Assembly (NCBI GenBank): GCA_902826935.1
Contig: CADEGR010000013.1
Span: 1-58,065 of the forward strand
Reading direction: 5' to 3'
Length of the DNA stretch: 58,065 nucleotides
From: an uncultured Alphaproteobacteria bacterium
GTDB taxonomy: Bacteria; Pseudomonadota; Alphaproteobacteria; Geminicoccales; Geminicoccaceae
In this document: positions 30,488 to 37,534 of the stretch, in pieces
Position numbering within the stretch: position 1 is the first letter of the stretch
Layout: each line of letters starts with the position of its first letter
Translations under genes and position numbers: made by a program
The notes under the pieces: model-generated
What the model was told of the DNA's origin: nothing
Database searches by the model: none
The model's input: the letters and a program-made list of their open reading frames with translations, nothing else

Positions 30488-30829
30488 ACCCGATCTTCAG
30501 CCAGCCCGGCAATCCTGCCCATGGCAGGCTGCATCAGCTTCCGCCGAAGACGTCAAGGAATTGTTGGCAGAGCGAGCGAGGGTGCCGGCGGCCATGGCAG
30601 CAGCGGCGGGTAGGCTTCAGTGACTGGCCGCATGAGCTGATCGGGAGTATGCGACTTGGGCGGAATCCGGGCGCGATCGAGGCAGGGGCGGCTCGTCGCC
30701 GCTGGGTAGCTGACATTGATGGAGCGGAACCGGCGGCGCCAGGCCAGGCGGCCATTGATGGCACCGACGTGGTCAGCTCGCCCATTTGCCGATGGGCGAT
30801 CCGCCTCGCCGGGCGCGCCAGGCCTTCTG

Positions 30830-31110
30830 TCGAGTTAATTCAGGCCACCGGATCATCGCTGCGGCGCCCATGACAGCGGGGCGCAGGTTGCTGGCGAGCA
30901 GCCCTAGCATGTGGCGATGCGGTCGAAGCCCTGACGCCGTCCGAGCCTGCGCTCGATCGGGCCGCGCCCAGGAGTGGCGACGGCCCCGGTTGCCTGCATT
31001 GCCAAAAAGCTGCGGCAGCGATCGGCGTTGCAACCCTGGCCGGCGATCAGCTGGATGGCGGGCGGCAGCATGGTTGCCAGGCACGCGCCAAAGGCCGGGC
31101 ATCACGATCT
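30830..31110 (-). pseudogene. Remnant of an IS5-family transposase (C-terminal part, broken)
   Basis: On the minus strand from about 31080 a frame reads LATMLPPAIQLIAGQGCNADRC, then SFLAMQATGAVATPGRGPIERR, then RRQGFDRIATC and a TAG at 30906-30904. In another frame it continues LLASNLRPAVMGAAAMIRW. The order matches the end of IS5-group DDE transposases: the aspartate region followed by GYDA, the PSKRNR-like block, the NLVER/RLK helix with the catalytic Glu, RIATRYDK and FLAAVHLAAAMIWL. The DDE aspartate is not recognisable, part of the middle is missing, and a stop and a frameshift interrupt it. It cannot encode an active transposase. Confidence 0.6.
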
Positions 31111-31192
31111 GCCAGCCCTGGTGGAATGGGTCGTCCGACCGTTGCGCGCGCGCTGTTAGAGCGCTCGCCGGCTGCGAGCCGGGCGATCTGCC

Positions 31193-31978
31193 TCAGGCGA
31201 CCTTGACGGTCTGCTGGATCGGCCCCTCGGCGCGGCCGTGGATGAACTGGTCGACGTAGGGATTGCCGCTGCGGTCGATCTCCTTGACCGGGCCATCCCA
31301 GATGATCTTGCCCTGATAGAGCATGGCGACCCGGTCGGCGATCTTGCGCACGCTCGCCATGTCGTGGGTGATCGAGAGCGCGCTGGCGCCCAGCTCGCGG
31401 ACGCTGTGGGCAATCAGCTCGTTGATCACGTCGGCGGTGATCGGATCCAGGCCGGTGGTCGGCTCGTCGAAGCACAGGATCTCCGGCCGCCTCGCGATCG
31501 CCCGGGCGAGGCCCACCCGCTTTTGCATGCCGCCCGAGAGCTCGGCCGGCGACAGCTCGGCCACCTCCGGCCCGAGGCCGACCCTGGCCAAGGTCTCGAT
31601 CGCCCGCTGCTTCGCCTCGTCGCGGCCGAGCCGGTCGACCTGGAGCAGGCCGAAGGCGACGTTCTCCCAGACCGGCAGGCTGTCGAACAGGGCGGCGCCC
31701 TGGAACAGCATGCCGAACTGCTGCATCACCTTCTGGCGCTCGCCGCGCGACAGGTTGGTGACCTCGCGGCCGTCGATCTGGATGCTGCCGCGCTCCGGCT
31801 GGAGGATGCCGAGGACGCATTTCAGCAGCACCGACTTGCCGGTGCCCGAGCCGCCGATCACGACCACCGATTCGGCGTCGTTGATATCGAGATCGACCCC
31901 GGCCAGCACCCGCTTCGCCCCGAAGCTCTTGTGCAGGTCGCGGATCCGGATCTTGGGCTGGCTGGCGGGCTCGGTCAT
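31193..31978 (-). CDS. mlaF: MlaF-type phospholipid ABC transporter ATP-binding protein
   Basis: A 261-residue ATPase that powers lipid movement with the MlaE permease to maintain outer-membrane asymmetry. Visible motifs: Walker A GGSGTGKSVLLK, Q-loop MQQFGMLFQGAALFDSLPVWENVAF (the GALFDS element is typical of MlaF), signature LSGGMQKRVGLARAI, Walker B ILCFDEPTTGLDP and the H-loop SITHDMAS. All catalytic residues are intact. ATG at 31978 overlaps the mlaE stop by 4 nt. The expected next gene, mlaD (MCE domain), is absent; the transposase remnant follows instead. Confidence 0.92.
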   Translation of the reverse strand: MTEPASQPKIRIRDLHKSFGAKRVLAGVDLDINDAESVVVIGGSGTGKSVLLKCVLGILQPERGSIQIDGREVTNLSRGERQKVMQQFGMLFQGAALFDSLPVWENVAFGLLQVDRLGRDEAKQRAIETLARVGLGPEVAELSPAELSGGMQKRVGLARAIARRPEILCFDEPTTGLDPITADVINELIAHSVRELGASALSITHDMASVRKIADRVAMLYQGKIIWDGPVKEIDRSGNPYVDQFIHGRAEGPIQQTVKVA

Positions 31979-32748
31979 TGGCTGAAGAACAGCTCGGTGA
32001 TGATGTAGTTGGCGGTCAGGATCATGATCGAGGCGGAGACCACGGCCTTGGTCGTGGCCGCGCCGACACCCTGGGCGCCGCCGCGCGAGTAGTAGCCCTG
32101 ATAGCAGCCCATCAGCGCCACGATGAAGCCGAACACCGCCGCCTTGACCAGGCCCGAGACCACGTCCTCGGTCTCGAGATACTCGAAGGTCCGGCGCAGG
32201 TAGTCCGGCGCGCTGAAGCCAAGCTTGTAGATGCCGACCAGATAGCCGCCGAACACGCCGATGATGTCGGCGACCAGGACCAGGAGCGGCAGCATCAGGA
32301 GCCCGGCGATCACCCGCGGCCAGACCAGGTATTTGTAGGGATCGGTCGAGAGCGTGGTCAGCGCGTCGATCTGCTCGGTCACCCGCATGGTGCCGATCTC
32401 GGCCGCCATCGAGGCCCCCACCCGGCCGGCCACCATCAGCCCGGCCAGGACCGGCCCGAGCTCGCGGGTCATCGACAGGACCACGATCGTCGCGACCGCG
32501 CTTTGCGCCTCGAAGCGCGCGAAGCCGGTATGGCTCTGCAGCGCCAGCACCATGCCGGTGAAGATCGCGGTCAGGCCGACCACCGGCAGCGAATAGTAGC
32601 CGATGTCGACCATCTGCCTGAGGATCGCGCGCGGATAGTACGGCCCGCGCAAGCCTTGGATGATCGTCTGGCCGGCGAACAGCGAGAGATCGCCGACCGC
32701 GGCCAGGAAATCCAAGAACAGGCGGCCAAGCGCGGCCAATGGGTTCAT
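31975..32748 (-). CDS. mlaE: MlaE-type ABC transporter permease
   Basis: A 257-residue inner-membrane permease of the MlaE/YrbE family. It has the amphipathic N-terminus, GYYSLPVVGLTAIFTGMVLALQS, the family signature LSMTRELGPVLAGLMVAGRVGASMAAEIGTMRVTEQIDAL, and five to six helices in total ending YIITELFFS. Works with MlaF. ATG at 32748 overlaps the alr stop by 4 nt, so alr, mlaE and mlaF are translationally coupled. Confidence 0.93.
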   Translation of the reverse strand: MNPLAALGRLFLDFLAAVGDLSLFAGQTIIQGLRGPYYPRAILRQMVDIGYYSLPVVGLTAIFTGMVLALQSHTGFARFEAQSAVATIVVLSMTRELGPVLAGLMVAGRVGASMAAEIGTMRVTEQIDALTTLSTDPYKYLVWPRVIAGLLMLPLLVLVADIIGVFGGYLVGIYKLGFSAPDYLRRTFEYLETEDVVSGLVKAAVFGFIVALMGCYQGYYSRGGAQGVGAATTKAVVSASIMILTANYIITELFFSQ

Positions 32749-33857
32749 CCAGCTTCGTCCCCTGGTGCTGGCCGGGTATAGCGCCGCGCCAGCCTGGTGC
32801 CAAGGCGGGTCAGCAGCTCGTAGGCGATCGTGCCGCCGGCGCTGGCCAGCTCGGCGACGCCGTCCGGGCCGAAGATCAGCTCGGCCATGGTGCCCGGCCG
32901 GACCGCCTCGGCCGGCAGGCTGGAGACATCCACGCTGATCAGGTCCATCGACACCCGGCCGGCGAGCGGCAGCATGGTGCCGCCGATCCGGGCGTTGGCG
33001 CTGCCGCCGGCGGCGCGCAGATAGCCATCGGCATAGCCCAGCGCCAAGGTGGCGATCCGGGCGCCCGGATCGACCGGATAGGTCGCGCCATAGCCGATCG
33101 TGCCAGCCGCCTCGATCGCGTGGACCTGAAGCACCGGCGCGCTCAGGCTGACCACCGGCGCCATCGGATTGACGGCTGCCAGGGTCGGGTTGACGCCATA
33201 GAGCGCGATGCCCGGCCGGCAGAGCTGGTAGTGAAAGGCTGAGCCGAGGAAGATGCCGGCGGAATTGGCCAGGCTCGCCGGCACGCCCGGCCAGCGCTGG
33301 CGTGCGGCCTCGAAGCCTTGCCGCTGATGCTGGTTCAAGGGCTGGTCCGGATCCTCGGCGCAGGCCAGATGGCTCATCACCAGCCGCAGGTCGAGGCCGG
33401 CCAGCGCGGTCTCGTCCAGGCCGGCCAGATCGCGCGCGCCGAAGCCGAGCCGGCCCATGCCGCTATCGAGCTGCAAGGCTGCCGGCAGAGGGCGCCCGAC
33501 ATCCGCCGCCTGGCGCCGCCAGCGGGCCAGCTCGGCCGGCTGGTTGAGCACTGGCACCAGGCCGTTGCGCAGGAGCTCACCCTCGGTGCCGGCCGGCAGG
33601 CCATGCAGGATGTAGATGGTCGCGGCCGGCAGCAGCGAGCGCAGGGCCACGCCCTCAATCGGATGGGCGACGAAGAACTGGCGGCAGCCGGCCGCCCAAA
33701 GGGCGCTCGCCACCGGACCGATGCCGAGGCCGTAAGCGTCGGCCTTGACCACGCCCGCCACTTCGCTGCCGGCGGCGGCCGCCTGCAGACGGCGGTAATT
33801 GCCGACCAAGGCGCCCAGATCGATGGTCAGGACGCCGCGCGCGGTCTCAGTGGCCAT
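32745..33857 (-). CDS. alr: Alanine racemase
   Basis: PLP-dependent enzyme giving D-alanine for peptidoglycan. The 370-residue protein shows the PLP lysine in VVKADAYGLGIGP, the barrel strands with MGRLGFGARDL, PGIALYGVNP, the catalytic tyrosine in GTIGYGATYPVD, GYADGYLRAAGG and VSMDLISVDVS. Full length. The ATG at 33857 lies 11 nt inside the end of dnaB, indicating coupling; dnaB-alr is a familiar pairing in alphaproteobacteria. Confidence 0.95.
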   Translation of the reverse strand: MATETARGVLTIDLGALVGNYRRLQAAAAGSEVAGVVKADAYGLGIGPVASALWAAGCRQFFVAHPIEGVALRSLLPAATIYILHGLPAGTEGELLRNGLVPVLNQPAELARWRRQAADVGRPLPAALQLDSGMGRLGFGARDLAGLDETALAGLDLRLVMSHLACAEDPDQPLNQHQRQGFEAARQRWPGVPASLANSAGIFLGSAFHYQLCRPGIALYGVNPTLAAVNPMAPVVSLSAPVLQVHAIEAAGTIGYGATYPVDPGARIATLALGYADGYLRAAGGSANARIGGTMLPLAGRVSMDLISVDVSSLPAEAVRPGTMAELIFGPDGVAELASAGGTIAYELLTRLGTRLARRYTRPAPGDEAG

Positions 33858-35358
33858 CCAGGTGGTGCGGATCGAGATTGGCGAAGCGCGAATAGGCGCC
33901 GTCGAACATCAGCTGGCAATTGCCGATCGGCCCGTTGCGCTGCTTGGCGATGATCACGTCGGCGACATTGTGGCAGCGCTCAAGGTCGCGCTGCCAGTTG
34001 GCGTATTCCTCATTGAACTTCTCGTCGCTCTGGCTGGCGCTGCGGCGCGGCTCCTTGCGCGAGAGATAGTATTCCTCGCGATAGATGAACATCACGACAT
34101 CGGCATCCTGCTCGATCGAGCCGGATTCGCGCAGATCCGAGAGCTGCGGCCGCTTGTCCTCGCGCTGCTCGACCGCGCGCGAGAGCTGCGAGAGGGCCAG
34201 GACCGGCACCGACAGCTCCTTGGCGATGGCTTTGAGGCCCTGGGTGATCTCGGAGACTTCCTGGACGCGGTTGCCCTGCCCCGCCGTGGTCACCGGGCGG
34301 ACCAGCTGGAGATAGTCGACCACGACCAGCGACAGGCCGAAGCGGCGCTTGAGGCGGCGCGCCCGGGTCCGGATCGCCGCGATCGACAGAGCGGGCGTGT
34401 CGTCGATGAACAGCGGCCGGCGCGCCAGCGACTGACTGGCCCGGACCACGCCCTTGAAATCCTCGTCGCTGAGCTTGCCGCGGCGCAGCTCGTCGCCCAG
34501 CAGGTTGGCCTCGGCCGACATCAGACGCATCGCCAGCTGCTCGGCCGACATTTCCAGCGAGAACACGCCGACCACGTAGTTCTCGCTGGACAGGCCTTCG
34601 GCATCCAGCCCGACCGCCCGCTGGGCGGCCGCATTGGCCGCCATGGTCACGGCGAGCGCGGTCTTGCCCATGCTCGGCCGGGCCGCCAGGATGATCAAAT
34701 CCGAGGGCTGCAGGCCGCCCAGCATGTCGTCGAGGCTGGTGAGGCCAGTCGGCACGCCGGTGATCCGTCCGGCCTTGTGATAGGCCGCCTCGATCAGGTT
34801 GATGGTCGCGGTCAGGACCGAGCCGAAACCCTCGAAGCCGCCTTCCGCCTCGCCCTGCTCGGCCAGCTGGAACAGCTTCTGCTCGGCCTGCTCGATCTGC
34901 TCGCGGCCGGTCTCGTAGACGGTCGGGTCGAAGGCCTTGTTGACGACCTCCTCGCCGACATGGATCAGGCCGCGCTTGAGCGCCAGGTCGTGCAGGAGCC
35001 GGCCATAGTCCTCAGCGTTCAGAATGGTCTCGGCGGCGCGTGCCAAATTGGCGAGGTAGCGAGCACCATCCAGCTCGCGCAGCGCCTCGTCCTCGTCGAA
35101 GGCGACCTTCAAGGTGACATGGTCGGCCAGCCGACCGCCCTCGATCAGCCGGACGACCGCCTCGAAGATCCGGCGGTGCACCGGCTCGTAGAAATGCTCC
35201 GGCCGGAGATATTCGCCGACCCGGTGATAGGCCTCGTTGTTGATCAGGATCGCGCCGAGCAGCGCCTGCTCGGCGTCGATATTGTGCGGCTGGGCGCGCA
35301 AGCCAACCGCCAGCTGCGCGCCGGGCCGCTCTGAGACGATCAGATCGCTGCCGGACAT
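33847..35358 (-). CDS. dnaB: Replicative DNA helicase DnaB
   Basis: Hexameric helicase that unwinds the replication fork. The 503-residue protein has the N-terminal domain PHNIDAEQALLGAILINNEAYHRV, a linker, and the RecA-like ATPase domain with Walker A LAARPSMGKTALAV, FSLEMSAEQLAMRLM, Walker B LVVVDYLQL, VLALSQLSRAVEQREDKRPQLSDLRESGSIEQDADVVMFIYREEYY and a C-terminal IAKQRNGPIG block. No intein is present. ATG at 35358. The usual rpsF-rpsR-rplI genes are not upstream here. Confidence 0.96.
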   Translation of the reverse strand: MSGSDLIVSERPGAQLAVGLRAQPHNIDAEQALLGAILINNEAYHRVGEYLRPEHFYEPVHRRIFEAVVRLIEGGRLADHVTLKVAFDEDEALRELDGARYLANLARAAETILNAEDYGRLLHDLALKRGLIHVGEEVVNKAFDPTVYETGREQIEQAEQKLFQLAEQGEAEGGFEGFGSVLTATINLIEAAYHKAGRITGVPTGLTSLDDMLGGLQPSDLIILAARPSMGKTALAVTMAANAAAQRAVGLDAEGLSSENYVVGVFSLEMSAEQLAMRLMSAEANLLGDELRRGKLSDEDFKGVVRASQSLARRPLFIDDTPALSIAAIRTRARRLKRRFGLSLVVVDYLQLVRPVTTAGQGNRVQEVSEITQGLKAIAKELSVPVLALSQLSRAVEQREDKRPQLSDLRESGSIEQDADVVMFIYREEYYLSRKEPRRSASQSDEKFNEEYANWQRDLERCHNVADVIIAKQRNGPIGNCQLMFDGAYSRFANLDPHHLDGH

Positions 35359-35367
35359 GGCCTCGGT

Positions 35368-35760
35368 CTATAGCATGGCGATGCGCTCAGTGCCGCGCCA
35401 TTTCGACTCGCGAGCTTGTGGAACCTGTGGAGAAAGCGCAGGGCGTGGACTGAGCACGGCAGCGCGGCGGGCGGGCTGCCAGCTGGATGCGAGCAGGGCT
35501 GCGCCAATGAAGTCCAACAAAAGCGAACCGGCCCAGCCGGCTGCGCCACGATCTTCGAGTTCCACGACCGCTTCAGGATCGGCTTGCCTTGGCGTGGAGC
35601 GGGTTGCTGCCAAAGCGGCAGCCGCGACGCGGCGATCCCGGCGACTGGCCAGGACCACCAGGTCGATGCGCCCAATGTCACGTGTCAGGCACCTGGTCGG
35701 GCGATCGGCTCGCCGGTCCAGCGCTCCGCCGCCAGTGTCTCGTGGTGGGTCCGCCGTCAT
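35368..35760 (-). CDS. Doubtful small ORF of unknown function between the DUF2336 gene and dnaB
   Basis: An open frame of 130 residues fills the 418-nt gap between the DUF2336 gene (stop at 35777) and dnaB (start at 35358), on the same strand, with 16-nt and 9-nt spacings that would suit an operon. It has one hydrophobic patch (GWAGSLLLDFIGAALLASSW) and is otherwise rich in Arg, Ala and Pro. I recognise no family, and no good ribosome site precedes the ATG at 35760. It may be a chance frame in GC-rich DNA. Confidence 0.25.
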   Translation of the reverse strand: MTADPPRDTGGGALDRRADRPTRCLTRDIGRIDLVVLASRRDRRVAAAALAATRSTPRQADPEAVVELEDRGAAGWAGSLLLDFIGAALLASSWQPARRAAVLSPRPALSPQVPQARESKWRGTERIAML

Positions 35761-35776
35761 GGCCGGCGGTTCGGGC

Positions 35777-36928
35777 TCAACTCTGGCCGAACCAGCCACG
35801 GAGCAGCGCCGGATTGGCCATCGAGCGCTCATATTGCGCCTTGACGAAGCCCATCGCGTCCTCGCTGTAGACGATCTCGCGGTCGCGCCGATCTCCGGCC
35901 TGTTCGGCCAAGCCCAGCACCATGCGGAAGGCAACATATTCGGCGGTGGTGAAGCCGGCGCGCACGCAGAGCGCCACCAGGCCGCGCTTGTCGCTGTCGT
36001 ACAGCAGGAGGCGCACCTGGCGGAGCTCGACCTTGGCCAGGGCTGCCAGCGCCGCCTCCATCTGGCCGATCTTGCCGTCACGCAGCAGGGCCAGGACCGC
36101 GCGCGGCGCCAGCTGGCCGCTGGTCAGGCTGGCCTGCGCCTCGGCCAGCACGGCCTGCTCGCGCTCGCTGCCGGTCGGATAGCCGCGAAACACATGCGCG
36201 GTGCGCGCGGTCGGCAGCCGGGCCTGCTCCTTCGGCTTGAGGCGGCGGCCGCTGATCAGCGGCCATTGCAGCTCATTGCCGATCTGGCTGACGAAGCGCT
36301 GGACCACCGCGTTGGGCAGGACGGGGCGGCGCGCCACATGGGCCAGGATGATCTCGTCGTCGCCATGGCTGGCCAGGATCTGCTCGATGCTGGCATCGGC
36401 CAGCTCGGCGGCCGGATTGGCGAGCAGCATTTGGAGGAGGGCCAGCTGACCTTGCGCCACCATCAGCGCCGAGAGCTCGGCCGAGAGCGGCTGCCGGCGG
36501 GCGATCGCCAGCGCGTAGGGCAGGGCCAGCTCGCGCACGATCCGGGCCAGCAGCGCGTCGTCCAGCACCGGGCTCTGCTCCAGCACCGGCCGGGCCACCT
36601 CGATCGCATCCTGCGCCAGCCGGGCAGCCGCATCATTGGGCAGGCGGCGGCTGGTCGCGACCATCGCCGCCAGCGCTTGGCGGACCATCAGCTCGGTGTC
36701 CTTGAGCAGCTGCTCGAGCACGGTCGCCACCAGCGCCGCCTCGGGCGTGCGCACCAGCCGGTCGTAATGCCGGCCGAACTCGGTCGCCAGGGCGACTCGG
36801 ATCTTGGTCGGCGCGCTCGAGCGGAACTGCCGCAGCGCCTCGATCAGCGCCGGATCGACTGGCTGGCCGGCCAGCGGCCCGCTCGCATGCGGCGTCATGA
36901 TCGGACGGTTGCCTGCCCCTGCCGTCAT
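35777..36928 (-). CDS. DUF2336 domain-containing protein
   Basis: A 383-residue, all-helical protein that looks like a chain of HEAT-like repeats: TKIRVALATEFGRHYDRLVRTPE, LVATVLEQLLKDTELMVRQALAAMVATSR, VARPVLEQSPVLDDALLARIVRE, and ILASHGDDEIILAHVARRPVLPNAVVQRFVSQIG, the last being typical of DUF2336. The family is nearly confined to alphaproteobacteria; its function is not established. No signal peptide or membrane segment. The ATG at 36928 has GGGA upstream; an in-frame ATG at 36898 is the alternative. Confidence 0.85.
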   Translation of the reverse strand: MTAGAGNRPIMTPHASGPLAGQPVDPALIEALRQFRSSAPTKIRVALATEFGRHYDRLVRTPEAALVATVLEQLLKDTELMVRQALAAMVATSRRLPNDAAARLAQDAIEVARPVLEQSPVLDDALLARIVRELALPYALAIARRQPLSAELSALMVAQGQLALLQMLLANPAAELADASIEQILASHGDDEIILAHVARRPVLPNAVVQRFVSQIGNELQWPLISGRRLKPKEQARLPTARTAHVFRGYPTGSEREQAVLAEAQASLTSGQLAPRAVLALLRDGKIGQMEAALAALAKVELRQVRLLLYDSDKRGLVALCVRAGFTTAEYVAFRMVLGLAEQAGDRRDREIVYSEDAMGFVKAQYERSMANPALLRGWFGQS

Positions 36929-37067
36929 CCTGATCCCGCCTGGTGAAGCTGGCGCGGCGGCCAGCGCCTCAGCCAGCCCGCGGCGATCATGATGCGCCGG
37001 CTTGATTTAAGATCCGGTTGCCGGATGATGCGGCGGCGATGTGCCGAACCTTCGAGCCGTGGCCGCC

Positions 37068-37496
37068 ATGACCGAGCCGCTGATCGCCCGCAGCCTGCTG
37101 CGCGGCGTCGGCCGGGCCCTGGCCGCCGCCGATCAGGCCGTGCTGGCGGAGCTGCCGCTCGCCAACGGCCGGCGCGCCGACGTCGTGGCGCTCGACCGGG
37201 CCGGTCTGATCACGATCGTCGAGATCAAATCCTGCCTCGCGGATTTCCGGGCGGATCAGAAATGGCAGGACTATCTGGACTTTTGCGATCGCTTCTATTT
37301 CGCGGTTGCGGCCGATTTCCCGGTGGCGGTCCTGCCCGCCGAGCAAGGCCTGATGCTCGCTGATGCCTTCACCGCCGAGGTGATCCGGGCCGCGATCGAG
37401 CGTCAGCTGCCGGCGGCGCGGCGCAAGGCGATGCTGCTGCGCTTTGGCCGCCTGGCCGCGCTCCGCCTGCAATCGGTGCTCGATCCGCTGGTGTAG
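37068..37496 (+). CDS. mmcB: MmcB-family DNA repair protein
   Basis: A 142-residue protein of the PD-(D/E)xK nuclease fold. Core motif: RADVVALDRAGLITIVEIKSCLADFRADQKWQDYLDFCDRFYFAVAADFPVAVLPAEQGLMLAD, where the Asp and the EIK triplet form the expected metal site. In Caulobacter, mmcB contributes to mitomycin C resistance and belongs to the SOS regulon. I see no GAAC-N7-GAAC box in the 140 nt upstream. I prefer the ATG at 37068; a GTG at 37041 would add nine residues. Confidence 0.87.
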   Translation: MTEPLIARSLLRGVGRALAAADQAVLAELPLANGRRADVVALDRAGLITIVEIKSCLADFRADQKWQDYLDFCDRFYFAVAADFPVAVLPAEQGLMLADAFTAEVIRAAIERQLPAARRKAMLLRFGRLAALRLQSVLDPLV

Positions 37497-37534
37497 CGGC
37501 GCTGCCGCGGCCGCCGGCTGCCCCGGGACGCGCT

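Larger units (their letters stand above)
30449..31192. other. Gene-free stretch between the DUF815 ATPase and mlaF
   Basis: About 740 nt without an intact gene, unusual in this dense window. The right half holds a decayed IS5-type transposase fragment (separate entry). In the left half, 30490-30800, I see only short frames with no family resemblance. No terminal inverted repeats or target duplications could be found by eye. Confidence 0.6.

Noticed and set aside
30490-30800. Second transposase fragment suggested by a weak INGxLxWRxR-like stretch on the minus strand
   Set aside because: The similarity is too short and out of order relative to the C-terminal IS5 fragment to be claimed.
31193-32803. 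536-residue extension of MlaF
   Set aside because: The extension runs through mlaE out of frame; MTEPASQ at 31978 with an ATGA-type overlap is the true start.
35410-35440. Two TGTGGA motifs upstream of dnaB resembling DnaA boxes
   Set aside because: They match only six of nine bases, are not clustered with AT-rich DNA and have no dnaA or dnaN nearby; an origin is not supported.
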